Under the pieces are notes generated by a model, which saw nothing but the letters and a program-made list of their open reading frames with translations, did no database searches and was not told the origin of the DNA. Of a stretch of 64,000 bases of DNA, positions 32,774 through 45,084 are shown one piece after another. Origin of the DNA: Selaginella tamariscina (taxonomy: Eukaryota; Streptophyta; Lycopodiopsida; Selaginellales; Selaginellaceae); the NCBI GenBank assembly GCA_003024785.1, contig PUQB01000406.1:67001-131000 (forward strand), given 5' to 3'. Numbering within the stretch: the first letter of the stretch is position 1; each line of letters opens with the position of its first letter. Both the position numbers and the translations under genes were made by a program.

Positions 32774-35070
32774 ATGGGGAAGAAGAAGGGGAAACAGAAA
32801 GATTCTATCAAGCGTGAGTCAGAAGAGATTGACAAAGCAATAGCGGAGATGGAAGAGGAGGAATCCAAGAAGAGGCAGCCTTACATGAATCGCCTGGCTT
32901 TTGCCAAATAGTGCGTGCGCGCGTGCGTGTGCATGTGTCTGTGTGTGTAATTACTAAAATGATTACTTGTTTTTTTTTACAGCATTTCCGACATGCAGAA
33001 GTCAAATTTGAGCCTTCAGTTGCTTGTTGGGTCTTTCTTTGCGGTGTGTTTGTGCCATGTAAACGACTGCGAGGATATTTCACCGTCTGTTAAGGGCAAA
33101 ATCACAGAGCTTATTTGGAGTAAGGTTACGATACCGAACGTGACGGAGGAGCTAGCGGTCCTAACAGATACTGAAGAAATTCGACAAGCAAAGAAGGTAA
33201 TGCTTTATTACACTGTTTATATATCCAGTCGTTTTATGTGTTTACATAATTCTTTCTTAAGAACAAGAAAGAACATATATAATGCATTAGTATATAGTTA
33301 GAAGCTCTCTATTCACCTATTAACTGTGAACTTGTACACACCCACACTGCACAGGCACGCAGGCGCGGCGCGCGCGCGCACACACACACACAAGCTTTGT
33401 GTCTGTTCTTTATCCATTCGTTGATAAACCTCTAATTTGTTATACCACTTAAGAAAGAAAGACTTCGAATAATATTATTTTGTTAATTCGATTTTATACA
33501 GTGTTTCCAGGAGCATATCGTAGCCTCTTGGAAGAGGTTTTACAGCTGGTACAGTGGAGAGACAAACAGAGATCATTTGGAGGCTTTGTACAGTCTTGGT
33601 AGCAGCATCGAGCGGGCATTTGAGGAGCTGTTTGGGATGAAAGGCAGCCGCTATATGCATGAAAACAGAGAATGGCAACAGTTTAAAGAGGTACCGTTCA
33701 CCTCTTATATATATGCGTGTGTGATCGTGGATCGTACTTTTTCCAGAAGATATCGACGACTGTATAAAGTCAGGTGCAATGTAATCGGTTATCAAATCCG
33801 TAAGTGAGATGCGAACAGGGTTTCATACATGCATAACTATATCATCCGGCCTTGCAGCAGTCTATGTTATGTCACTCGACAATGCAGCAGTGTTCATACA
33901 TATATTATATCACTCAACAATGCAGCAATTAGACAATACTATATCACTCGGCAAGGTAACAAACACACACAACCATTTTTCCTTAATGATTTTCGTGTTT
34001 TTTGTTCTACTTAGCGATAAGCCTGTTTTGTCTGTGCATGTTCCCGGAAATTGCAGCGCAGCCACGCGAACAGCGGAAGTAGTAGCGCGGAACGTTTTGC
34101 AGTAGTAGACTCACACGTATGCTTATGTTGTGCCTATGCATGTTTCATATATGGTTCATGGATGCTTGAAAAGCACAGTGAATGTACATGTATATGTATA
34201 TTGACACTGCTTATCAAACTAGTAATACCCGAACTACTATGCATAGATCTCTCTCTCTTCTCTCTCTCTCGTAGCAACTTCTTATGCATAGATGTAATAA
34301 GTTAATCCTTACAGGATTCGCCAAAGATGGAAAGTAAGGGGCTATGCTTTAATTATTCAAACTTGGTTATGAGCTTTAACACATGAGAAATCTATTTCAT
34401 TGAAGAAGGAGGGGGATAACTCTGAACACGAGAATCCTACAACTGAAGAGTGCAAAAACAAGGTGAATTAGTTCATCTCTCTCTCTCTCTCGTTGCCAAT
34501 GCCAAATGCATTGCATACGCTAAAATATTATTTACTTTCACCCTTTAGTTTACAGTATTCGTGTCTCTGTAACACTAGCTAGCTATGGTACATATTATAA
34601 GCACTTACAATTCTGTATTTATCTTCAGGACGTGGCTCCGGCGCAAAGTAAGGGCACGTTCTGTCGTGTTAACTGTCTTATCTGAGCTTCTGTAGCTATA
34701 GCTGCAGAAGAGGAAGCGGAGATTGTGTTCATGACAGAACTTGGATGGCAAAATAACAGTGATGAAGAAGGGCTCACATCTGAGGAGATTGCACAGTTCC
34801 TTACAAAGGTGTGTGTATGTCAGGGAGTCGAGCATATGCTTGCGCAAAAGTGTGTGTAATACGGGATTATGAAGCATAAATAGTTATGCGTGTGTATAAA
34901 ACGGGATTGTCTCTTGTCTGTGCATGTGTCTATGTGTTTAGACACACTGTGTGTGCGTGAGAGAGAGAGAGAGGGAGGGTTCACTTGGTTATTTGCAGAA
35001 TGCCAATGAGCTGTCAAAGGACATGGGAAAGCTCTCTCGGATCTTTGTAGAGACGTACCTTAGCCGATGA
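32774..35070 (+). CDS. Unrecognised multi-exon host protein with vasculin-like C-terminal motif
   Basis: The start is ATG 32774, after a leader intron. Well-supported exons are 32774-32910, 32983-33196 and 33502-33690, with GT-AG borders and consistent phase. Smaller exons lie near 34057-34116, 34315-34333, 34407-34462 and 34629-34647. The last exons are 34708-34808 and 34999-35070 (TGA). The N-terminus is Lys/Glu-rich (MGKKKGKQKDSIKRES, EIDKAIAEMEEEESKKR). The middle has a helical segment, SWKRFYSWYSGETNRDHLEA. The C-terminus holds FMTELGWQNNSDEEGLTSEE, similar to the LGW...LTEEEI motif of vasculin-like and some plant proteins. I do not recognise the whole protein. The small middle exons do not join in one phase, so that part is uncertain. 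Confidence 0.55.
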
Positions 35071-36294
35071 GAGTCAAGTGTTTTAGGTATTTCCCTCTAA
35101 TTATATTATTATCCAACGGTTTAATGAAACAATTTTTTCATTACAGGCCGAGTTACATGCGAATGAGTTCACTGTGTAAGTAGACCCTGCGGATTTTCGG
35201 TAATATTTTTGGTAGCATAGAAATATTTTGGTCCAACAGGCAGTTGTCTATCTACTGAAGAGGTAAAAAATTGACGAGTTCCTGTATAGTAACTACCACG
35301 CGTGCGTGCGTGCGCGCGTGTGTGTGTGAGAGAGAGTGTTTATAATGTGGTGATACAGGCACGTAGACACATACTATGCACATTACATATATTGTACATA
35401 CATGAACAACTGTCTTATTGGATATTAGTGTGTTTGTGTTAATAATATATAAATCTGTATATAAATGGAATCCGTTCTTCAATTGTCATACGGCCAATGT
35501 TTCATAGCTAAACACAAATATATGATTAAAGTTACAAAGTGAATATAAAAATTGACTTAATTATTATGAACATACAGTAATCATTAACATTTTACAATTA
35601 TATCGTAATTATTTAACACCTAGTTATTTAAACCACACCTAACACCTATCACATAATTTTGAAATATATTTTATAAATAAAAATTTAGATCCGCATTTTT
35701 TACATAATTAATATTTATAAAAAAATATTACATACTACATTTTTCACTAAGGGGTCTTAGCTACCTACAGATGTCGTATAATTTTGAAAATATACAATAC
35801 GAATATAATTCAGAATGTCCAATTTAACTATATATAGCATTTATTTATATACTGTTTAAATACTTGTTCTTTATAAAACATAGGGTCAATCTGGAAATAT
35901 CGAAAGTCGAAGATATTTAAGGAAATTTTACTAAAATTATTTATAAAAAACATTAACACTACACTTTCGACTAGAATAAGCCTTACATTTAACTCAAAAC
36001 TACATTCTAAATAGTCTCTTATTTCCACAACTTACGTATATATATATATATATGTATCATAGAATGACTAACTAAGCAGCATATGCAATCCATCTCAAAG
36101 GATGTAATCTCCAAACACAATCTGTCTCCTCTGCTTACATATGGAGGACTCATCCAGAGAGATGGTAAAGCCCCAGAGCAAATTAAAAGAGAAAAAAAAA
36201 AGATAGAAACAAGAGAAAAAAACCAAACCTCGCACTTACCCCCACGAATCCCACAAAGACCACCTTGTGGGATTCATGGGGATACATTCCCTCG
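35071..36294. other. Intergenic region between convergent genes
   Basis: AT-rich, with (GT)n/(GCGT)n near 35300-35330. A possible transcribed 3' tail of the upstream gene extends to about 35200. No gene was seen. Confidence 0.45.
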
Positions 36295-39100
36295 TTAAAG
36301 GCTTAACTTGCTTAACACTTGCTGGTAGCAGCCTCGCCTTTGTTCTCGTTCTCGGACTCGCTTAGAACCTCGGGCCTCCGAGGTGGCGGTGCTGCACTCA
36401 CAGCCAACCGAGCGGATCCTCACAGGTTGAGCCATGCCATATCCACCAAACGTTGAGCAGCTCGGAAGATTGTATGTAGATGCTGGCATATTCGAATAGT
36501 CCCACCAGGTTGATGCATTATTCGACCAAACTCCCTGCTAAATGACTCTCCTTCGACGCTACCTGAGATATTCATATTAATATGAGTATACTTACAGTTA
36601 ACTATTAACACAGTGATATCTAACATTAAACACATTAAATAAAAACAAATTAAACAAATTTTTATATAGAGCATATACACTACAGTAGGTATATACGATG
36701 GAGCATCTACCAACTATACAATGCATATGTTCTCATAAATTACTAACAAACATAATACTTAGAATACTGGCAGAACTACATAAAGAAACATAACAAAGAG
36801 TGTACATACAGTTATGTATGCGTCTTAAATGTATAGATATATAAAAGGGAGAAATACAGAAGATATATACAGATACTTACCAGAATCATTTGGAGGAATA
36901 ACCCAGGAATGTTCTTGCTGGAAGAGGAATACTAGACGGGATAGTCTTGCTAGACGAGGGATATTCGTACTTCCTGAGCCAGTCTTCCTCGTCCCGTTGT
37001 TTCCTCGTGTGGACACTGATCTCCTGCCTACGAGGACGGAGCTGTACAGGCATGATTGGCATATTCCGGCTTCCAGATGAGCCAGATAGCAGATTCCGCC
37101 GTGGAGCAGACCGATAATGTCCTTCCTGTTTTGGTAAGAATGTCTGACAATGTAAAAACAAAATCAATAAGTTTTATATTATCCTGTTAATCATATAATG
37201 GATGATGGTATATGGCCGAGGTTGTTGCATCTCCCTCAAAGTAAATCTCTAGTGCTGTATGTCTGTGTTTAGTTATACAAAGATCCTAGTAATAGCATTT
37301 ATAGTTATAATTCACATAACAAGAATCGATCTATGTTCAGTGGATATATGACAGTATGCAAGTGTTTCAAAAATACACATACATATGTATAATACTCCAT
37401 TATCTTCATCAATATGTATAGTTTACCATTACTTAAGAATATGATTCGTCTAGCGAAGTTATATCTTTACTAATGTTTATATACGTATATATTAAAATAA
37501 TACCTGTGTGATTGAGGATCAGAGTTTGCATCAATGAGCCAATTTCCAGGATGGTATTGGCGTGTTCGAGGTGCAGACGATTGAATGCTCCTCTCATCTT
37601 TGCCGTGTGCTCTTGCTAGTGCTCTCACTACAAAGGCTTGTTCCTGCTCTTCACTCACATCACACTCTATTGGTATTGCTGATGTTCCAGTTTGTTTGCA
37701 TCTGCACATAACCAACATTTAAGTATACGTACATATGCATTATGTACTCCACAAATACGAATATATACAATATACATAAAACTTGAAAGTCAATAACCTT
37801 AACCATGTACCTTGCAGCAGGTGGGCGTAATAAACAACAAGAACAAGAACAGCATATGCACAGAACATATCTGGATTGTAGTTTTCAATAGATACAATAG
37901 TACTATTATGTGTGTACCCGTGTGTTGTATATAGATACACATAAAACAGTATTCACCAAGAACAGAAATACTATATATGCGGGATCTATGTCTGGATACA
38001 AAAGGTGTATGGGAGTTAATGTTTCGTAAAACACGGAGATCGGCAAAATGCATATATGTATGTACATGTGGACGCATACACAAGTACAGACTTATATACA
38101 AATATGCATGCACATGTTAAAGCACTGACATTGTTTGAGAGAACTCCACGCAGTCATGGCAGCGTTCTTCTCTGCTTGTTTCTTTCGTTTTAGCTGCGTC
38201 ACCAGTGAAGTCCATGCCTCCTACTTCAACTGTGCATGTGAACACGGGCATGTGTCCCGGACCTGAACGGACCGTAGTGTATATCGGCAATGGTACCCCG
38301 GCCCGTTGTGCAGTCTCCTGTAGAAGGTTCTTGTACACCCCCGTCTCATCCTACATTGTACACATCAGCCATATATATGAGAATCCATATTACAGATAAA
38401 CATACTTATACATGCACATATTACACACATAATGTACGTAAAATATTTATAATCTTTATTTTATGTTTAAGCTTTCTGAGGATTTTGATGGATGGGCAGT
38501 GATATACAATCGTATGTAATTAGTATCCTAGCTTCTCCCAAGGTGTCATAAAGTTTACCAACTTCGCACTAACTCCCACAGGGAATATTCAGGAATATGC
38601 CAATCACATTTAATGAGATGGTGCAGGGTGTAAATGAAATCTGCTCTAACGCCCCAAATGCGCATCAATCCCAATCTACGGTTTATGTATAATGCAAGTA
38701 GCTTATACGTAAATAAGCACGCTAATTAAATAACAATGGCAGGGTATAGCTATATATCATATACCCTACAAAATACAGTTTTTTGTACGCACACGTATGT
38801 GTTTATACAAATATAACCATCTGAATACGCTAATACGTAGAATATATGAACTGACCAAAATTCGTGCAGCTAGTGACTGGGAAGGTCCTCTACGAGACAA
38901 AGTGTTAAGAGCAACTTCGGCAGCAGCATGTTCAGCCTGGCGGAGTGTGCTGAAATAATTGGGACTTTCAAAGATTTCTCCATTAAAGTTTACGGTGGCT
39001 TTGAAACGGGGGGCATGGTCAGGCCCTCCCTTATACACGAATATGCAGGAAGATTGAAGCAGCTCCTTTGAGCAAGTTCTTGTAGCTGATTCTTAAACAT
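36295..39100 (-). CDS. DRB2-like: Double-stranded RNA-binding protein, DRB2/3/5 type
   Basis: It binds dsRNA. DRB proteins work with Dicer-like enzymes or in translational silencing. The start is ATG 39098-39100. Exon 1 (38856-39100) holds dsRBD1 (MFKNQLQELAQRSCFNLP, FKATVNFNGEIFESPNYF, AEHAAAEVALNTL). Exon 2 (38126-38350) starts DETGVYKNLLQETAQRAG and holds dsRBD2, ending QAEKNAAMTAWSSLKQ. These words match plant DRB2 closely, as does the exon border. Exons 3-5 (37504-37701, 36881-37143 and 36295-36534) encode a basic, disordered tail ending near MAQPVRIRSVG. dsRBD1 and dsRBD2 each contain one place where the domain continues in another frame: one base short near 39027 and one base extra near 38185. 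The phases of the last exons also do not fit. Either the assembly has errors here or the gene is decaying. Confidence 0.82.
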
Positions 39101-39828
39101 ACCTGCACAAATAGCCTTAATACTCTTCTGTATTGTATCAAACATGTGCATTACTAATATATTACATATATAAATTAAAAGGTTCACAAACGACAGGTGC
39201 AATGTCACATATATGACATCATATCGAGTCTATTGGCTGCATCTACTCAAAATGTATATACGTAATCTAAAAACACACACATTATCACATACCAATGAAA
39301 TAGCTAAGATTTACTTTAAACTAGTGATTGCAGAATCAAAACAGTTATAAATCTTACAATGGCTGTAACTACATATACAATGTTTTGTATTTTAATGGGT
39401 CTTGCGAATGATATCAGTGTCTTCTTATAGCGATTCTAAAAGAAATTACTTGTGCATCCTTGTAATGCTCCAGTAAACACTCTTGTATGTTATTCTAACG
39501 TTTGGTATATGATAATGTGGCTTCTCATCTTGTTTGATACGATTTATTTTAAACATAAACCGAGATTATATTGATAATTTTGTTTTGTACTAATGGGATG
39601 TCTAGAGTGTGGCCAGAAAACACAGTGAAAAAACACATCATATATAATATAGTTCAGAAGAAGTATCAAAACAAGGGTTCATAAACGACGGAGAGTGCAA
39701 TGTTGGCTAAGAAAAATCACAATGCAGCATCTGCTCATGAATCCAATACATAATCTGGTCCGAATAAAGCCGATCTGTTGAATACGCTACTAAATCTATG
39801 CTACATTCGGGGATTTAGAGAAACGTAC

Positions 39829-40070
39829 CTTCTGGCAATGGAACAGACGATCTGCAGAGCTCTACGGCATGTCCGGCCGAGCTCACCCTAGCTCCTGAGG
39901 CACCATTAGAGAGCTCCAGATGTGGCGATCCGGATTGAGGCGCTGAATGCAGCGGCGCCGTCCTGACACAGGCGCCGCCGTGGTGATCGTCACACTAATC
40001 TTACCCGCACACAGAGAGCGCCTTCGGGAAGAACCCTAGGAGAAGAACGAGGGTTTGTTCAAGCTTTGGC
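39829..40070 (-). other. Leader exon and promoter side of the DRB gene
   Basis: A donor (AGAAG/GTACG at 39828-39829) and an acceptor ending CTGTGCAG just before the start codon (39103) define a 726-base leader intron. The leader is GC-rich (GGCGCCG words) with TAGGGTTCTTC. The 5' end is not fixed by the sequence; about 40070 is a guess. Confidence 0.5.
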
Positions 40071-40714
40071 TATGGCGTTTCCTCCTTTCGCACGCACTTT
40101 ACTGTAGTCAATACATATGCGAGGTCAAAACATGGGAATATAACAGCTCCGGTACCGTCGGATTCTTACAATCCACCTGGACAGATTGCTGCCGTTGGAT
40201 TGACAGTACAGGATAGCCGTTGGATTTGCGTTTCTGACGGCGAGGATTTAACGTGTTTGTTTCTGGACGGGGCGGGTTCATGTGTTGCCCGTTTTTATTT
40301 AATGTGATTTGTTTGTGTTGTTCGGGATTTAATGTGCTGCGGCACAATATAAATTCGGAATATGTGCGAATGGCCAACCTCATATTTAGCAAACTGACTT
40401 GTTTAACTCTTAATTTAGTTTATATATATATATAATATTATATTAAATTTATTAAAAATAATAATTTTACTACGTGGATATTTATCATTATTTATAAGAG
40501 GTAAATTTTGCATTTATTTGTGCACATGGAAATTTTAAAAGTCAATTTGTAGATCTTTTTAAATCCAAAACGGTTCTGATTTCGGAAGCTGATTATGTTT
40601 AGAATTTAATCTACATTACGAATATGTTCTTAAACTACTACTTTTAAGTTTTAATTTGTTTATTATATTTATAATATTTGTTTAGATATGATGTGTATGT
40701 TTGTGCGTGCGTGG

Positions 40715-40745
<31 letters not shown>

Positions 40746-42011
40746 TTTTCCGTAATATGTAACTTCATATTGAGCAGTTTAACTCATGATTTATTTTATA
40801 AATAAATATATTAAATGAATGAAATTTAAATTGTTAATAATGTTTAGTACGTGGATATTTATTAATATTTAGAAGAGGTAAATCTTTGCATTTATTCTAT
40901 GCGTACATGGAACCTTTAAGCTTTTTATAAATTATAAAATGTTAATAATTTAGTTGAACTATATGTTATTTAATTTTATTTATTTATTTTAAATATAAGA
41001 TTTTCATAATATTTTGTTATCCTACTATATAATTCTGGGTATATGTGTGTGAGTGTGTGAATTAATTATATACGGTTATAAATCTCTTAGTATAAAATGG
41101 AGAGGCATTAAATTAAACAGAATTTAAAAAATAAAAAATAGAAATAAAGAGATAAAAACAATACTAATAATTATATATAGCCGTTTATAATTTAATTTCC
41201 AATTTAAAACAAAAACCCGCGGCCACGTGGCAAATGGAAAGTAAATTTAAAAATCAAAATATTCCAGGAATCTAGGGCAAGGAAGCAGGCAAAATTCCGC
41301 GTCTTCCATACGGAAATGCGAAGCTCACACTAAGTAAGTACGTTTCCACAAATTAAGAAATTAACTAGCTTATTTTTTTTTTTAACGATCTAATTTAAAT
41401 TTAATTCGATTTTTTCGCATTTTTCCCTAATTTCCTTAATTAGGGTTGTGATCAGGATAAGAGGTATGTGTATGTGTATGTATGGATGTGTATATGTATG
41501 TATGTATGTTCATGAATTATGTATCTGTATTTGTATGTATGGATGTGCATATGCATGTGTATATATGTATGTATCGATGTGTGCAAATTCGTAACCTAAT
41601 TAACTACCTATGCATATACTCAACAACTTAGTTTGACTATACGTATAAAACACGTATGTGGTATAGTATTACTCTCTCTCTCTCTCTCAATCTTTTTGTT
41701 ACAGGTCTCTACTATCTCTACTACTTAGACATCAAAGATCAATATAAAGGTTAATATTTCCTTATGAAGAAATATAGTTATACATATTCAACATATTGAG
41801 ATCTATATATATATATATATATATATATTATTTATTATTTATTTCTATATATAGACAACACACACACACACAACACTTTATTAAATATACTACATGGATG
41901 ATGTATATATAGTACTTATAAGAAATCTTTTCAGAAACTAGGGGGACAGTGGGAATTTATTAAAAATATGATTGTGTGTCTCTCTGACATGCATCTAAAC
42001 TGCAGCACATT
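40071..42011. other. Intergenic region and RRM-gene leader
   Basis: The first 200 bases are likely the DRB promoter, with repeated CCGTTGGAT-like words near 40190-40220. AT-rich DNA with (GA)n at 40728-40745 follows. From about 41250 the leader of the RRM gene begins. A small non-coding exon is likely at 41706-41750 between TTGTTACAG and GTTAATA. Confidence 0.4.
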
Positions 42012-42658
42012 ATGGCGGGACTGGTGGGAGGAAGTGCTCTCGATGATGAATTGTGAGTATTATGCATGCATACAACACATACATATGTATCATAAACCTG
42101 GTTTTCTTGCTTTTCTCCTTAAGAACACAATATTAAAGTAAATATATATAGTTTACATAGTGTATAAGAAGTTTAATAAGCCAGACTCATTTTAAATAGT
42201 TTAATATTATACAGGAAGAAAGCAACGTGGTCCGTTTAAGGGACTACCTTTTAGTGCAACAGAAGATGATATTAAAGAGTTTTTTAGAGGTCTGGAGCTT
42301 GGTCCTGATGGGATTATTATCTGTGTCAATTTTCAAGGTATAATGCTTATATGCTATGTGCGTGCGTGCGTGCGTGCGTGCGTGTGAACAGGTACGAACT
42401 AAGATCTTTACCCTAACAGGGAGGTCTACAGGACAAGCTTATGTACAGTTTGGTTCTACGGAGCAGGCCAACAAAGCTCTTGATAGAAATAGGTATGGGT
42501 CTCTTTAGTATTATACTTACAAAGAATGATCTACGTTACAGGCAACATATTGGTAGCCGATATATAGAAGTCTTCAAGGGTCATCCAGCTGATATGCAAG
42601 TATGTTTAATGCATATATATTTGGTTATTGTACTCTTATGTGTTAGCAAATATACAGT

Positions 42659-42698
<40 letters not shown>

Positions 42699-44291
42699 TC
42701 TCTCTCTCTCTCTCCAAACAATGTTGTGATTATAGATTTAACAAATGCCTTTATTATCAACAAAGACAATTGATTGTTGTGATAAGCCCTTTCTTTGTGT
42801 ATATAGCTTTAATTATTACACATATATACACAACACATATATATAATTGCTATACAGGGAGCAATGCGAATGGCTGGTCGAGGACTTCAATGTAAACGGG
42901 TTACTTGGGATGGGATACCGGGTATGGGTGGTAATCCAGACATGCGTTTTACTGGTGTCGTTCGGATGAGGGAATGCCATACAGGTGCGTGTGCGTGCGC
43001 GTGTGCGTTTTATAAGGTTTATTTTGGTTTCAGCTGCACTCCCGCGGATATTATTGCATTTTTCAAAGGAATGCAAATTGCACCTGATGGTATTTTCTTA
43101 TGTACACATGCCGATGGTCGACCAACTGGAGAAGTGAGTTATTGCATACATATTACATACGTATATGCATATACACGTTACCATATGCATGCATCTACTA
43201 CATATTCAGTGTGTGCTGTGTGTGTGACAGATATTATAGTTCATATCTATGTATATTTACATTGCTTACATACATGCATATATGCATTTACGTATATTAT
43301 GTGTACTGTGTCTTTCAGGCGTTTGTGGAGTTTATTAACGAAGAAACAGCCTCTCGTGCAATGCAGTTACATAGAGAGCCTATGGGATCTGTAAGTATTT
43401 TCTATCGTATTTTATTGTATTAGTATTATTAATGTATATTAGAATTGTTATTCCTCAATATTACAGCGATATGTGGAGCTTTTTAGAAGCACCAAAGGAG
43501 AGATGATGACCGCTGTGCAACAGAAGTTGTGGTTTACTGGAGTTGGTAACTTTTCGCCTTTTGGAGCTCTTTCGCAGGTGTGTGTATGCGTGTGCGTGTG
43601 CGTGTGCGATGTGTGCTTATATGTGTATGTATGCATATGTATATACAGGTTCTGGAATGGTTGGAACATTCGGTATGCAAGGAATTGTACAAAAGCACCG
43701 GGTTTAAGTGGGGTTTAGGAGATGGTTCAGAACACGTTTGCATTAAAATGCGAGGTCTTCCTTATAATGCCGGCCAAAAAGAAATATCCGACTTTTTTCA
43801 AGGTATATATGTGTATAACATATAAATGTTTCTTATTGTGTGTGTTTATGAAGGTTATAATATCGTACCGAATGGAATACATATTGTAATGGGGCAACAG
43901 AACGGCCAACAGGGGAAGCATTTGTAGAGTTCACTTCTTCTAAAGAAGCACAACGTGCAATGGAAAAGCATCGGCATAATATCGGCTCACGCTACATAGA
44001 ACTATTCCGTGCAACAAAGAGGTACATATAAGCTGTGTTGTCTGTGTGTGTGTGCGTGCGTGCGTGTGAGAGAGGAGAGAGCATAAATTGCAGATATGGA
44101 CAAACCTACAACACATCTTTTCAGTTTTTATTTGTTTGTTTTGTGTTTCTTTGTACAGTGAAATGATGGTTGCAATGGGAGGTATATCCACGTTCCAACT
44201 TGATCCCACTTTGCAACTTTTGGTTCTTCAACAGCAGGTCTCTCTCTCTATCATACTATACGTGTATCTATGTATGTATTAATAGATTTCC

Positions 44292-44337
<46 letters not shown>

Positions 44338-44581
44338 GTATATATGTATTAGATATATGTATCCCGATGTTATACATGTGTGTGGCGTGTGTTCATATAT
44401 CGATACTCAAATGTACTTATTACGATGCAGGCGCCTTTTGGGATGAGTGGGTTGTTAGGTGCACAAGGACCTGCGGGTTCATGGACGGATATTCCCAGCA
44501 CATTCTCAGCGGCAACCTGGATCCGCTTTTGATCCTAACACAAAGCTTAGAGCCGTTCCCTACAAATCCTCGGTAATCGTG

Positions 44582-44614
<33 letters not shown>

Positions 44615-44703
44615 AGAAGAGAGAGAGAGAGAGATAACTGGCTTTGTAGACGTAGGTGGATGTTGATAATGAAGACAAAGAAGAGAAGGAGAATGAGTGG
44701 TGA
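42012..44703 (+). CDS. hnRNP H/F-like protein with three quasi-RRM domains
   Basis: It is a nuclear RNA-binding protein of the hnRNP H/F, ESRP and GRSF1 type. These proteins regulate splicing by binding G-rich RNA. The start is ATG 42012 (MAGLVGGSALDDE). Exons with GT-AG borders include about 42216-42338, 42420-42491, 42541-42599, 42859-42985, 43034-43132, 43320-43390, 43467-43578 and 43649-43802. Further exons are near 43907-44020, 44159-44237, 44431-44576 and 44656-44703. RRM1 has FSATEDDIKEFFRGLELGPDGI and RQHIGSRYIEVF. RRM2 has PADIIAFFKGMQIAPDGIF and FVEFINEETASRAMQ. RRM3 has MRGLPYNAGQKEISDFFQ and RPTGEAFVEF. The tail is acidic (VDVDNEDKEEKENEW). In RRM1 and RRM2 the RGLP/RGMP motif is one G short (AGGGAC near 42239, AGGGAA near 42968). 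RRM3 and the tail also change frame once each. The identity is solid; the exact protein is not. Confidence 0.8.
42663..42714 (+). repeat. (CT)n microsatellite in intron
   Basis: About 50 bases of nearly pure CT in an intron of the RRM gene. Such tracts recur in other introns here. Confidence 0.9.
44295..44328. repeat. (AT)n microsatellite
   Basis: 34 bases of pure AT in an intron of the RRM gene. Confidence 0.9.
44584..44635 (+). repeat. (GT)n(GA)n compound microsatellite
   Basis: Compound GT then GA tract close to the donor of the last intron of the RRM gene. Confidence 0.9.
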
Positions 44704-44781
44704 GTTATTTGTTTATTTAAGTTTTTTTGTTATCTGTAAATGAGAAATCGCATTTGCACATTTTCGGTTACTTGCTGTATA

Positions 44782-44863
44782 TTAGGTCACATGGTTTGGC
44801 ATAATAAATGAATAATCAATGAACATATCAAACTTGATATGTTATGCAAACCATGTGACCTAA
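44782..44863. repeat. Nested fold-back (inverted repeat)
   Basis: The outer arms are 44782-44804 and 44842-44863 (TTAGGTCACATGGTTTG against CAAACCATGTGACCTAA, one extra base). They enclose a second palindrome, CATATCAA-AC-TTGATATG, at 44824-44841. The role is unknown; it could be a small fold-back element or a breakpoint structure. Confidence 0.85.
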
Positions 44864-45032
44864 ATTCATTAGGTTCATTTATACTTTTTATGCATTTGTA
44901 TTACCTAACATTTTGAGTTAATATTTAGTGATATTTAAGGTTCATTTGGATTGTATATTACTCTTGTTCATCGTGTTGTTCTAACGGAGATAGGACGGAG
45001 ATAGATGTTACAACATATGCACCATCTTTTCA

Positions 45033-45084
45033 AGGTCATCCTCAAGTTTGAGTATGATGCAAACCTCAAACTTGAGGATGACCT
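45033..45084. repeat. Perfect 20-bp hairpin
   Basis: The arms AGGTCATCCTCAAGTTTGAG (45033-45052) and its exact reverse complement (45065-45084) are separated by 12 bases. It lies at the left border of C0. It resembles neither a terminator nor a known element end. Confidence 0.95.

Noticed and set aside
45033-45084. Calling the perfect hairpin a microRNA gene
   Set aside because: Arm length is only 20 bp with perfect pairing and no longer stem. Nothing in the sequence shows expression or a target.
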